From: Pseudomonas sp. MM211
Lineage (GTDB): Bacteria > Pseudomonadota > Gammaproteobacteria > Pseudomonadales > Pseudomonadaceae
Direction of reading: 5' to 3'
Assembly: GCF_020386635.1 (NCBI RefSeq)
Contig: NZ_CP081942.1
Coordinates: 3,286,001-3,350,000 of the forward strand
DNA: 64,000 nt
The position numbers and the translations under genes were made by a program. Of the stretch, positions 47,317 to 55,893 are shown piece after piece; position 1 is the stretch's first letter; each line of letters opens with the position of its first letter. A model generated the notes under the pieces. That model was not told the DNA's origin. It did no database searches and saw only the letters and a program-made list of their open reading frames with translations.

Positions 47317-49434
47317 ATGACTCGTGTTCGTCACTTATTAATCGGCCTGGCATCGGGGTCGGCATTCTATTCGGGACTGGCGCCAGCGCTGGGGCTGGGA
47401 GAGATCACCCTGCATTCGGCGCTTAATCAGCCGCTGAACGCCGAGATCGAGCTGTTGGCAGTCGGCGACGAAATGAGTGCTTCGGATATCAAGGTCTCAC
47501 TGGCGCCGGCGGATGCCTTCAATCTTGCCGGTGTCGATCGCGTTTACTTCCTCAATGACCTGCGTTTCAGTCCAGTGATGCGTGGCGGCAACAGCGTCGT
47601 GCGGGTGGTCTCCAATCAGCCCGTGCGCGAGCCCTACCTGAATTTCATCGTCGAGCTAAAACGTCCGGGCGGCCAGTTGCTGCGCGAATATACGGTGCTG
47701 CTCGACCCGCCGACGTCGTCTTCCTACAACAGCCAGGCCGCCCAGGTCGGCAATGAACAGTTCACCTCATACGCGCCGCCGCGCCGCACGCCGATCGCCA
47801 GTCGTGGTGAGCGATATCAGGTGACCAGTGGGGATAGTCTTTGGACGATCGCTTCCAAGCTGCGGGTAGAGGGCAATCAGTCCTCCCTGCAGGACTTGAT
47901 GCTGGACATACACGCCCTTAACCCCCAGGCGTTCAGCAACGGCGACATCCATCGCCTGCGCGCCGGCGTTTCGTTGCTGTTGCCGGATCATGCCCGTATG
48001 CCTGAGGCTGCGCCAAGCCAGCCTGCTCAGTCAGGTTCTGCACCACAACCTGAAGCGCCTGCGCAAATCATTCCCGATACCGCGCCGCAGCAGCCTGCCG
48101 AGCCGCAGGTAGAAGTGCTCGCGCAGATTCGACGCGTCGAAGAAGAAGTCGCCAATCGCAGTGCCGAGAACCTGCAACTCCAGCAGGATCTGCTGGTGGT
48201 GCAGAACCAGTTGAAAGACATGATGACGCGCATGGAAGCGCGTGATCAGCAGATCGCCCAATTGCTCGAACAGCTCGCTGAGCGTCCGGCACCTGCTGCG
48301 CCGGCTTTGCCGGCCGCCGAGACTGCACCGTCTGCGGCCACGCAGGCACCCGCAGTAGCTCCGGTACCTGCCGCGCAGCCAGCCGCAGAAGGGTTCTGGA
48401 ATCTGTGGAACGTGCTACTTGCATCTCTGCTGGCGCTACTGGCGCTTGCCTTGTTGCTCTTCAAGCGTAAGCGCAAACCTGATCCTGAAACCATTGCCGA
48501 GCCTGTGATTGTTGTGCCCCCGGTGGTTCAGGCAGTCGCACCGATGGCTGTAGAGCCTGTCGTAGCGACGCGCACGGCCGTGGTCGACGTACCGCTGCCA
48601 GTACGTTCCCCCGTTGTAGCGCGCACTGAGCCGAATGCTACCGATCCGCTGGAAGGCGCCAATATCTATATCGCCTATGGCCGCCTGGGTGAAGCAGTAA
48701 CGGCGTTGCGTCAGGCTTCCCAGGCTAATCCGCAACGTCTTGATATCCGCTTCCGCCTGCTCGAAGTACTGGCCCAGCAGGGCAACACAGCCGCTTTCGC
48801 CGAAGAGGAAGCGAAGTTGCGTCGGGACGGTTTCGAGGATGCACGTATCGACCAGCTCAAGAGCCGTTACCCGGCTCTGTTTGCGTCGCCGCCAGAAACG
48901 CTGGAGTCTTTCGATTCGCTGGAGCCGTTGGAGGGACTGGAGGAACTGACCCTCGAATTGGACGACCTGCCATCCTCTGCGCCCGAGCAGAAAAAAGGCC
49001 AGGACGACGACTTCCAGTTGAACCTGGACGATTTGTCGCTGGATGCCGACTGGGATCTGGTCAACCCCTTCGAGAACGGCGCGCGCAAGAAACGTGCTGG
49101 CGTAGAGCCCACAACTTCCGAGGTGCCAAGCGCCGAGCAGTCCACCGATATTTTCGGTCATGATGCCAGCAGCCCATTCGCTGGCACCATGTTGGTGGAG
49201 GAAGAAGGGCAAGAGGACGATTGGCTCGATCTGGATGATTTGCCTGCTGATGAGGCCGATGGTCTCGACCGGTTCGTCACCAACGAGGCGAACCTGACCA
49301 AGCTCAACCTAGCGATGGCCTACATTGAACAGGATGATCTGGAAGCCGCCTGCGACATCCTCAACGAAGTGCTCAACGAGGGTGACGAAGAAGAGAAGCA
49401 GGAAGCCCGCGAGCTGCTTGCGCGTATTGCCTGA
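47317..49434 (+). CDS. FimV/HubP-family LysM and TPR protein
   Basis: A 705-residue inner-membrane protein. In order: a signal-like N terminus, the FimV N-terminal domain (GEITLHSALNQPLNAEIELL), a LysM domain near residues 166-215 (YQVTSGDSLWTIASKLR), a Pro/Gln-rich stretch, a coiled coil (about 275-320), one membrane helix near 360-382, then an acidic cytoplasmic part with a TPR near 447. The C-terminal motif (TKLNLAMAYIEQDDLEAACD) is the conserved FimV tail. FimV/HubP proteins organise the cell pole. This one is shorter than P. aeruginosa FimV and is not beside truA, so it is probably a paralog. ATG 47317 follows GGGAG. Confidence 0.85.
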   Translation: MTRVRHLLIGLASGSAFYSGLAPALGLGEITLHSALNQPLNAEIELLAVGDEMSASDIKVSLAPADAFNLAGVDRVYFLNDLRFSPVMRGGNSVVRVVSNQPVREPYLNFIVELKRPGGQLLREYTVLLDPPTSSSYNSQAAQVGNEQFTSYAPPRRTPIASRGERYQVTSGDSLWTIASKLRVEGNQSSLQDLMLDIHALNPQAFSNGDIHRLRAGVSLLLPDHARMPEAAPSQPAQSGSAPQPEAPAQIIPDTAPQQPAEPQVEVLAQIRRVEEEVANRSAENLQLQQDLLVVQNQLKDMMTRMEARDQQIAQLLEQLAERPAPAAPALPAAETAPSAATQAPAVAPVPAAQPAAEGFWNLWNVLLASLLALLALALLLFKRKRKPDPETIAEPVIVVPPVVQAVAPMAVEPVVATRTAVVDVPLPVRSPVVARTEPNATDPLEGANIYIAYGRLGEAVTALRQASQANPQRLDIRFRLLEVLAQQGNTAAFAEEEAKLRRDGFEDARIDQLKSRYPALFASPPETLESFDSLEPLEGLEELTLELDDLPSSAPEQKKGQDDDFQLNLDDLSLDADWDLVNPFENGARKKRAGVEPTTSEVPSAEQSTDIFGHDASSPFAGTMLVEEEGQEDDWLDLDDLPADEADGLDRFVTNEANLTKLNLAMAYIEQDDLEAACDILNEVLNEGDEEEKQEARELLARIA

Positions 49435-49455
49435 TCTAATTCCTGATTGAAACGA

Positions 49456-49478
49456 AGCGCGGCCATGCCGCGCTTTTT
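49456..49478 (+). terminator. rho-independent terminator after the fimV-like gene
   Basis: AGCGCGGC (49456-49463), loop CAT, GCCGCGCT (49467-49474), then four more Ts. A textbook intrinsic terminator 22 bases past the stop. Confidence 0.85.
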
Positions 49479-49535
49479 CATGAGCGCTCGAATGGGCTGG
49501 CGCTAAGATGGCGGCCTTAGTAATGGAGCCGACTC

Positions 49536-49829
49536 ATGACCCCTAACAAAGCCGAAGTCACCATCACCTATTGCACCCAGTGCCAATGGTTGCTGCGCGC
49601 TGCCTGGCTGGCCCAAGAGCTGTTGTCGACCTTCGCTGATGACCTTGCCAGGGTGAGCCTGGAGCCAGCCACTGGCGGTACCTTTCGCATCCAGTGCAAC
49701 GGTGTGGAAATCTGGGAGCGCAAGGCCGATGGCGGCTTTCCCGAAGCCAAGGTGCTCAAGCAGCGGGTGCGCGACGTGATCGACCCGGCCCGTGATCTTG
49801 GCCATAGCGATCGCCCGGCAACGAACTGA
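49536..49829 (+). CDS. Rdx/SelW-type thioredoxin-fold protein
   Basis: A 97-residue protein of the SelT/SelW/SelH (Rdx) family. The redox motif is YCTQCQWLLRAAWLAQELL, with C13-x-x-C16 in place of the selenocysteine form, and the family ending GGTFRIQCNGVEIWERK, then GGFPEAKVLKQRVRD, is clear. It is presumed to be a small cytoplasmic thiol oxidoreductase. Its partner is unknown. It faces the eamA gene convergently, 9 bases apart. Confidence 0.9.
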   Translation: MTPNKAEVTITYCTQCQWLLRAAWLAQELLSTFADDLARVSLEPATGGTFRIQCNGVEIWERKADGGFPEAKVLKQRVRDVIDPARDLGHSDRPATN

Positions 49830-49838
49830 GTCGTCCCG

Positions 49839-50705
49839 CTAGGCCGCTTTCGGCACTGGCCCCGAACCCGCCTGAGCGGCGCTCATGCATACCGCCACGA
49901 TGATCAGGCTGCCACCGGCAAGCATGCCAGGCGTTGGCGTCTGACTGAACAGCAGCCAGGCGAAGCTGATGCCGTACACCGGCTCGAGGGCGAAAATCAG
50001 TGCTGCGCTGCGCGCTTTGACGACCCGCAGACTGGCCACCAGCAGGCTATGCGCCAACCCCGTGCAAAACACGCCCAGCAGAGCCAGCCAGAACCATTGC
50101 GGGGCTGCCAGGCCCTGCAGCGTCGCACCTGCGAATGGCAGGGAGCAGGCCAGGGCTACCAGGTTCTGGCCGAGTGCCGCCTGGATAGGATCGACATGCG
50201 AGGCTATCGCCCGGCCGAGCAGCGACAACAAGGCGAATAGCAGCCCTGACATTACTCCCCAAAGCAGCCCTTGGGTGTTGCTGTCACTCGTATCCAGGGC
50301 CGGCGCGACCATCAGCAGGCCAACGCTGACCAAGGCGACCATCAGGTACTCGCCAGGCCGTGGGCGTTCTCCCAGCAGCACTTCGAGCAAGACCGTGAAG
50401 GCCGGAAAACTGGCGAAACCCAGGGTAGCGATGGCCACCCCGGAGACCCGCACCGACTCGAAGAAGGTCAGCCAGTGAGCCCCCAGCAGCAACCCACCAA
50501 GCCCTAACCAGGCGAGATGGCGAGCGGCAATACGCAACGGTCTGCCCAGCGCAAGGAGAAACAGGCCCAGGGCAAGTACGGCGAACAGCGCGCGGCCACT
50601 GACGATGGCAATCGGCGTGGTGTTCGCCAGTTCGCCAAAGATGCCGGACAGGCCGAACGCCAGCGCCCCCAGATGCAGGCCGAGCAGCGCATTGCGGGTG
50701 TTCAT
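49839..50705 (-). CDS. EamA/DMT family transporter
   Basis: A 288-residue protein of ten hydrophobic helices arranged as two EamA repeats. The first repeat has LGALAFGLSGIFGELANTTP. The second begins near LLWGVMSGLLFALLSLLGRA and ends with FALEPVYGISFAWLLFSQTP. It is an inner-membrane permease, probably exporting metabolites or amino acids. ATG 50705 overlaps the csaA stop by ATGA, so the two are co-translated. The substrate is unknown. Confidence 0.87.
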   Translation of the reverse strand: MNTRNALLGLHLGALAFGLSGIFGELANTTPIAIVSGRALFAVLALGLFLLALGRPLRIAARHLAWLGLGGLLLGAHWLTFFESVRVSGVAIATLGFASFPAFTVLLEVLLGERPRPGEYLMVALVSVGLLMVAPALDTSDSNTQGLLWGVMSGLLFALLSLLGRAIASHVDPIQAALGQNLVALACSLPFAGATLQGLAAPQWFWLALLGVFCTGLAHSLLVASLRVVKARSAALIFALEPVYGISFAWLLFSQTPTPGMLAGGSLIIVAVCMSAAQAGSGPVPKAA

Positions 50706-51037
50706 GCCAGGCGCGCGCCATTTGGCAGTGGCTTGTCGAAGCTGGCCAGGACGACTTTGCCAGCGCTGTCATAGACCCCCGTTACCAGTACTTCAGAGCG
50801 CACCCCAGCAATGCGTTTGGGGGCGAAGTTGCAAACGCACAGCACCTGGCGCCCCACCAGTTCGTCTGCGCTGTAGTGGGCGGTGAGCTGGGCGCTGGAA
50901 GTGCGAATGCCCAGTTCGCCGAGATCCACCTGCAGTACGTAGGCGGGTTTCAAGGCTTTTTCATTGGGCGCCGCGCTGATGAGGGTGCCGACGCGCAGTT
51001 CGACGCGCTCGAAGTCCTGCCACTCGATGATTTGCAT
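50702..51037 (-). CDS. csaA: CsaA-type tRNA-binding protein
   Basis: A 111-residue OB-fold tRNA-binding-domain protein. The opening WQDFERVELRVGTLISAA and later QVLCVCNFAPKRIAGVRSE, SEVLVTGV match CsaA, which acts as a dimeric chaperone-like protein related to the C-terminal domain of methionyl-tRNA synthetase. The ATG at 51037 is preceded by AGGAGAC on the minus strand. It lies downstream of the araC-type gene and upstream of eamA. From memory the csaA-plcP-agt-cyaB neighbourhood is also seen in P. aeruginosa. Confidence 0.9.
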   Translation of the reverse strand: MQIIEWQDFERVELRVGTLISAAPNEKALKPAYVLQVDLGELGIRTSSAQLTAHYSADELVGRQVLCVCNFAPKRIAGVRSEVLVTGVYDSAGKVVLASFDKPLPNGARLA

Positions 51038-51104
51038 GATACGTCTCCTGTTCTGGTCGCCACTTTAAAGGGCCGGAACAGGATCAGCTGTCGCGCGACT
51101 GGCG

Positions 51105-51863
51105 TTATTTGTCGCGAGGCTGGCGCTCGCGCAGCGCCTTGGGCGTTTCGCCGAATTGCCGGGAGAGGGCTGCGGTGAAGGCGCTCTGCGAGGTGTAGCC
51201 GACCCGTGCGGCGATCTCGCCGACACTCAGGCGACTGTTGTGCAGCAGCTGCCGGCCCAGGCGCAGGCGTTTGTCGCGCACGTAGGCCATGGGCGTGAGC
51301 CCTGTTTCGTCGAGAAAGCGGTTGTGAAAGCGCGCAGCGGAAAGCCCGGCAAGGCTGGCCAGATCCGCCACCTGGATCGGGTGGGCGGCGTGTCGCTCGA
51401 TGTAGGCGTTCAGCACCGTAAGCGGCAGACCCAGGCTGGGACGTTGATCAGCTTCTGCGCTGAGGCTGGCCAGCAACAGGATGGAGCCTTGACGAGCGAT
51501 CAGCGGATCGTTGATCGGGCTGGCGGCAAGCCAGTTGACTAGGCCGCTCTGCGTCACCGACAGCTCGACTTTCTGCGGCGCTTCCAGCAGGCGTTGGCTG
51601 GCATCGGCGTGATCGCCGAGGTGATGCTCAAGCCAATTGCCTGCGGGAACGTCGAGCACCAGGCATTCGCTACCGTGGCGGCTGTCGCAGGCGTGGCGCG
51701 CACCGGCAGGCACCACCACCAGGGTCTGCCGGCTGATGCGGCTGCCCAGGCCTTCAACCTCGAACTGCAGGTGTCCGCTCAGGCCGAAAACCAACTGGGC
51801 ATGGTCATGCTCGTGGCAGACGATGTCCTGATGGTAGTGGCGTACTGACAAGAGCGCTGACAT
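51105..51863 (-). CDS. AraC family transcriptional regulator
   Basis: A 252-residue regulator. The N-terminal half is a cupin sensor (HDHAQLVFGLSGHLQFEV, then VVVPAGARHACD). The C-terminal half has two helix-turn-helices: VADLASLAGLSAARFHNRFL, and VGEIAARVGYTSQSAFTAAL with the family ending FSRQFG-like SRQFGETPKALRE. The start ATG at 51863 follows GAGGAA. A longer frame to 52169 runs into the divergent promoter and is rejected. It is divergent from plcP. Its ligand and target are unknown, though adjacent csaA-eamA is a natural candidate. Confidence 0.9.
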   Translation of the reverse strand: MSALLSVRHYHQDIVCHEHDHAQLVFGLSGHLQFEVEGLGSRISRQTLVVVPAGARHACDSRHGSECLVLDVPAGNWLEHHLGDHADASQRLLEAPQKVELSVTQSGLVNWLAASPINDPLIARQGSILLLASLSAEADQRPSLGLPLTVLNAYIERHAAHPIQVADLASLAGLSAARFHNRFLDETGLTPMAYVRDKRLRLGRQLLHNSRLSVGEIAARVGYTSQSAFTAALSRQFGETPKALRERQPRDK

Positions 51864-51955
51864 GGCGGAGTTCCTCGAACGGTCGTGCCAGTTTACTCCG
51901 TGAATCGACGTTTTGGATGCGGACAGCGAGCGTGCATCTGCGAAAACAGCCGCTG

Positions 51956-51973
51956 CTGTGAGGCTGCTGTCAT
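51956..51973 (+). promoter_or_regulatory. Pho box upstream of plcP-agt
   Basis: CTGTGAGGCTGCTGTCAT: two 7-bp PhoB half-sites (CTGTGAG, CTGTCAT) separated by four bases, with the second half-site matching the consensus perfectly. A weaker third half-site, TCGCCAT, follows in phase at 51978. It lies 78 bases before the plcP start. Confidence 0.7.
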
Positions 51974-52050
51974 CGAATCGCCATGCCACGTTCACAATCA
52001 TTTCACCGCTTTCGCTCAAGCTCGGCCGAAAATATGCCGGAGATCGCCCG

Positions 52051-52875
52051 ATGAGCATCGCACAACTGGTAAGGCCGAGCCGCAAGCAACGTGTCCGTAC
52101 GCTGTGGATTTCCGATGTGCACCTGGGCACGCGGGACACCCAGGCCGAGCACCTGGCGGCTTTTCTCAAGCGTTATCAGGCCGAGCGTATCTACCTGGTG
52201 GGCGACATCATCGACGGCTGGAAGCTGCGCGGTGGCATCTACTGGCCGCAGGCGCATACCAATGTGATCAGGCGCCTGCTGACCATGAGCAAGCGCGGCA
52301 CTCAGGTGATTTACGTCACCGGCAATCATGACGAATTCCTGCGCCGCTACTCGAAGCTGCTGCTGGGCAACATTCAGCTGGTCGACGAGGCCGAGCACGT
52401 TACCGCCGATGGCCGGCGCCTGTTGGTCATCCACGGCGACCAGTTCGACGTGATCACCCGTTATCACCGTTGGCTGGCCTTTCTCGGCGACTCGGCCTAC
52501 ACCTTCACGCTGGTGCTCAATCGCTGGCTCAATCACTGGCGGCGTCGCTACGGTTACGGCTACTGGTCGCTGTCCGCCTACCTCAAGCACAAGGTCAAGA
52601 CGGCGGTGAACTTCATCAGCGATTTCGAGGAAGCCATCACCCACGAATGCGCCCGTCGCGGCTTCGACGGTGTGGTGTGCGGGCATATTCACCACGCCGA
52701 GATTCGCAAGCTGGGCGATGTCGAGTACCTCAACTGCGGCGACTGGGTCGAATCCTGCACGGCGCTGATCGAACACCCGGACGGGCGCATCGAGCTGTAT
52801 CGCCTTGCCGATGAGCAGGAGCGGCTGGCGCAACTACAGGCAGACAAGGTCGCGGTCATCGAGCCAGCCGCATGA
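52051..52875 (+). CDS. plcP: PlcP-like metallophosphoesterase (LpxH-related)
   Basis: A 274-residue calcineurin-type phosphoesterase. All metal motifs are visible: WISDVHLG, VGDIIDGW, TGNHDEFLRRY, VIHGDQFD and CGHIHHAEI. Annotation often calls this group UDP-2,3-diacylglucosamine diphosphatase. The pairing with a GT4 glycosyltransferase in one operon matches PlcP-Agt, which cuts phospholipid head groups during phosphate starvation and replaces them with sugars. The Pho box upstream supports this role over lipid A synthesis. ATG 52051 follows CCGGAG; the longer frame from 51913 crosses the Pho box. The stop overlaps the agt start. Confidence 0.8.
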   Translation: MSIAQLVRPSRKQRVRTLWISDVHLGTRDTQAEHLAAFLKRYQAERIYLVGDIIDGWKLRGGIYWPQAHTNVIRRLLTMSKRGTQVIYVTGNHDEFLRRYSKLLLGNIQLVDEAEHVTADGRRLLVIHGDQFDVITRYHRWLAFLGDSAYTFTLVLNRWLNHWRRRYGYGYWSLSAYLKHKVKTAVNFISDFEEAITHECARRGFDGVVCGHIHHAEIRKLGDVEYLNCGDWVESCTALIEHPDGRIELYRLADEQERLAQLQADKVAVIEPAA

Positions 52876-53921
52876 GGCTGCTGATCGTTACCGATGCCTG
52901 GGCGCCGCAGGTCAATGGCGTGGTCACCAGCCTGCAGGCCTTGGTCAGCGAGTTGCGGGATATGGGGCATCTTGTCGAGGTGCTCGCGCCGGGTGCATTT
53001 CGCTGCGTGCCCTGTCCGAGCTACCCGGAGATTCCCCTGGCCTGGAACCTGTGGCGGGTCGCTGCGGCCATCGAGGCATTCGCTCCGGATTGCGTGCACC
53101 TGGCGACCGAGGGGCCCTTGGGTTGGGCCGCGCGACGTTGGCTGCTGCGCCGAGGCATGGCTTTTTCCAGCGCTGTGCACACCCGTTTTCCCGAGTACCT
53201 GACAACTCGCTGCCCGTGGCTTCCGCTGGGGTTGGGGTATGCCTATCTGCGTCTGTTTCATCGTCCCAGCCAGGCGGTGCTGGTCAGTACCGAGCGATTG
53301 CGCGCGGGGCTCGCCAGCCGAGGGCTGCAGCGCCTGGCGTTATGGCGCAAGGGCGTGAATACCCGGCTGTTCGCCCCCAAGGCCCGTGATCAGACGCCGG
53401 TGACCGCGGTATTCCTGTACGTGGGGCGGATCGCGCCGGAGAAGAACCTGCAGGCATTTCTCGATCTCGATCTACCCGGTGAGAAGTGGGTGGTCGGTGA
53501 TGGGCCGCAGCGAGAGGCGCTGCAACAGGCTTATGCGCAGGTCAGATTCTTTGGCTACCGGCACGGCGAGGCGTTAGCCGATTTCTATCGTCGTGCCAAT
53601 GTGCTGGTGTTTCCCTCGCTGACCGATACCTACGGCCTGGTGATGCTCGAAGCCCAGGCCTGTGGCACCCCGGTGGCAGCTTTCGCCGTGCCGGGGCCTC
53701 TGGATGTGGTGGTGCCGGGTGTGACGGGCGTGCTCGCCGATGATTTGCGTCAGGCGTGCCTGGCAGCGCTGGAGCTGGATCGCAGGCACTGTGCGCAGGA
53801 GGCCGGGCGACAATCCTGGCGCGCGTCGGCTGTCGAGTTTCTGGCCCGACAGCCACTGCTGAGTGGTGAGTCGCTGGATGTCGAATTGCCGCCGCGAGCC
53901 GCGGGGCTGGGCACTACATGA
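52872..53921 (+). CDS. glycolipid-forming glycosyltransferase (Agt-like, GT4)
   Basis: A 349-residue GT-B glycosyltransferase. It begins RLLIVTDAWAPQVNGVVTSL, typical of the MgtA/diacylglycerol-glycosyltransferase group, with HTRFPEYL in the acceptor half, then FLYVGRIAPEKNLQAFLDLD and FPSLTDTYGLVMLEAQACG in the donor half. It would transfer glucose or glucuronate to the diacylglycerol made by PlcP. ATGA overlap with plcP supports a single operon. It meets cyaB convergently, with an eight-base overlap of the coding ends. From memory the P. aeruginosa pair is PA3219-PA3218. Confidence 0.8.
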   Translation: MRLLIVTDAWAPQVNGVVTSLQALVSELRDMGHLVEVLAPGAFRCVPCPSYPEIPLAWNLWRVAAAIEAFAPDCVHLATEGPLGWAARRWLLRRGMAFSSAVHTRFPEYLTTRCPWLPLGLGYAYLRLFHRPSQAVLVSTERLRAGLASRGLQRLALWRKGVNTRLFAPKARDQTPVTAVFLYVGRIAPEKNLQAFLDLDLPGEKWVVGDGPQREALQQAYAQVRFFGYRHGEALADFYRRANVLVFPSLTDTYGLVMLEAQACGTPVAAFAVPGPLDVVVPGVTGVLADDLRQACLAALELDRRHCAQEAGRQSWRASAVEFLARQPLLSGESLDVELPPRAAGLGTT

Positions 53922-55302
53922 TGATCTTGTCGCGCAGCTTCTCGGCAGCCTGCTGCAGGGCCTGGATGACCCGTTCCTTGTCGAAGTTCTGAATGCCGTT
54001 GGTATCCAGGTACATGGAGAACCCGGGCAACTCGTGCTCGACGTAACTGGAGGTGGCACCCAGGTCGCGGCGGAAGTCCACCACCTGGTAGATCTGTACC
54101 GGCCGGGTGAAGCCCTTGACGTTGATCTGACCCTTGTCGCGGCACATGATCACGTCCTTGATCAGCGAATAGGTTTCGTGGGAGATCAAGATCTCGCCGG
54201 CTTCGGCAGCGCTTTCCAGGCGGCTGGCCAGGTTCACATCACGACCGATGATGGTGTAATCCATCCGCGTATCGGCACCGAAGTTACCGACGGTGCAGTA
54301 ACCGGTGTTGAGCCCCATGCGGATCTCCAGTGGCTTGGTGATGCCCTGGGCGCGCCAGTGCTGGCGCAACACCTTCATGTGCTTGCGCATGGCGATGGCC
54401 ATCGAGACCGCGGCCATGGCATCCTTCTTGGCGCCCTGGCTGCTCGGGTCACCGAAGAACACCATGACGCTGTCGCCGATGAACTTGTCGATGGTGCCGC
54501 CGAATTTCATGCAGATCTTCGACATCTCGTTTAGATAGGTGTTGAGCAGGTCGGTCAGGGCTTCGGCTTCCAGCTCTTCGGACAGCTCGGTGAAACCACG
54601 GATATCGGAGAAGAACACCGTGAGCTTCTTGCGCTGGGTTTCCAGGCGCACGTGTTTCTTGCCGCTGAAGATCGACTCCCACACCTGGGGCGACAGGTAC
54701 TTGGCCAGGTTGCGAGCCAGACGCGCGGCCTTTTCCTGCTCACGCTTGATCTCGATGCGTACCTGGCTGAGGCGGATGCTCTGCTGGTGTACGAAGTAGG
54801 CGGTTATGCAGATATACAGCGTGGTAAAGAGGATACTGACCAGCGCCACCAGAGCCGGTGTTTCCGGTGCGACGTGCAGGTCGGTGAGTGAGGCGGTGAG
54901 CAGCGCACCGCTGCAGGCCACCAACAGGGCAAGGCCCATGTCACGCAGCCCGCCGACGATCAAAGCGCTGAAGGTCAGCGTGAGCAGGCACATCAGGCTG
55001 GGCACCACCGAGAAACCCAACAGCGCTGCAGCGGCACCACAGTGCAGGGCATCGACGAACAGCAGGGTCATGATCGTGCGATGCGGGTGATCGTCCCTGA
55101 AGCGTTTGCTGATCCAGTAAGCCAGGTGCGGGTAGAGCAGGGCGTACGGTACCAGCCACAGCAACTCGTGGCTGAACACCTGCGCATAGGTGCCGGCGGC
55201 GACGCTGGCGGCTATGGCGATGTAGGCCAGTACGCGGGAGTAATACTCGCGCGTAGACAGCGTTGGTAACCCATTCGGAATGGCGGAAAGAGTTGCATTC
55301 AT
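53914..55302 (-). CDS. cyaB: class III adenylate cyclase CyaB
   Basis: A 462-residue membrane adenylate cyclase that supplies cAMP for Vfr-dependent virulence and pilus genes. The N-terminal MASE2 sensor has six hydrophobic segments (about residues 24-175). A short coiled linker (RIEIKREQEKAARLARNLAKY) leads to the catalytic domain with VFFSDIRGFTELSEELEAE, FIGDSVMVFFGDP and RMGLNTGYCTVGNFGADTR, containing the metal Asp residues. Close to P. aeruginosa CyaB. ATG 55302 is clear. It is convergent with agt with no terminator between them. Confidence 0.94.
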   Translation of the reverse strand: MNATLSAIPNGLPTLSTREYYSRVLAYIAIAASVAAGTYAQVFSHELLWLVPYALLYPHLAYWISKRFRDDHPHRTIMTLLFVDALHCGAAAALLGFSVVPSLMCLLTLTFSALIVGGLRDMGLALLVACSGALLTASLTDLHVAPETPALVALVSILFTTLYICITAYFVHQQSIRLSQVRIEIKREQEKAARLARNLAKYLSPQVWESIFSGKKHVRLETQRKKLTVFFSDIRGFTELSEELEAEALTDLLNTYLNEMSKICMKFGGTIDKFIGDSVMVFFGDPSSQGAKKDAMAAVSMAIAMRKHMKVLRQHWRAQGITKPLEIRMGLNTGYCTVGNFGADTRMDYTIIGRDVNLASRLESAAEAGEILISHETYSLIKDVIMCRDKGQINVKGFTRPVQIYQVVDFRRDLGATSSYVEHELPGFSMYLDTNGIQNFDKERVIQALQQAAEKLRDKIIM

Positions 55303-55488
55303 GCGGTGGCGACGATCCCTGCTGTAAATCCGACTGCATTACCGGGGGCCAGGCTGCACGGGGCGTGCGGACGGGGCCAGCGGAAAACCGGGATCATATA
55401 CGCTGGCGCGGAGACCGGCAAAGGTGCAATGCCATAAGACACCGAACGGTCATGCCGAGCTGCCTGCTGGTCTCCATGGCGCAACTGC

Positions 55489-55806
55489 CTAAAAACGAAT
55501 TTTCCCGGTGAGGGCGTCCTTGAGCATTACCCAGTCTCCCATCAGCGAGTACAGCGGATACTGGAAAGTAGCCGGGCGATTACGTTCGAAGATGAAGTGT
55601 CCCACCCATGCGAAGCCATAGCCGATAACGGGCAGGGCCAGTAGCCAGAGCCATTGCTGGCTGACCAATGCATAGCCGAGCACCAGCAGTACCAGCAGGC
55701 TGCCGACGTAATGCAGGCGCCGACAGGTCGGATTGGCGTGTTCCTGCAGGTAATAGGGATAGAACTCGGCGAAGGAGTTGAAACGCTCGTGGGCCTGGCT
55801 GCTCAT
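55489..55806 (-). CDS. Mpo1-like/DUF962 membrane protein
   Basis: A 105-residue protein of the DUF962 family (yeast Mpo1/YGL010w-like). FNSFAEFYPYYLQEHANPTC, RRLHYVGS and GHFIFERNRPATFQYPLYSL are the conserved blocks, with His residues suited to an iron dioxygenase. Two membrane segments lie between them. Yeast Mpo1 acts in fatty-acid alpha-oxidation. A bacterial role is not established. ATG 55806 precedes a conserved start. It is probably monocistronic. Confidence 0.88.
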   Translation of the reverse strand: MSSQAHERFNSFAEFYPYYLQEHANPTCRRLHYVGSLLVLLVLGYALVSQQWLWLLALPVIGYGFAWVGHFIFERNRPATFQYPLYSLMGDWVMLKDALTGKIRF

Positions 55807-55893
55807 CGACGGCTTCCTGTTGTTGTTATGTCAGGAGAGTTTAGGTCGATTCCGGGCACTTGTGGCGCCCGGTCGTCTGCGCTGATGGGGCTA

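Noticed and set aside
52051..52875. Calling the phosphoesterase LpxH
   Set aside because: The motifs are shared by LpxH and PlcP, but the coupled glycosyltransferase and the Pho box favour PlcP.
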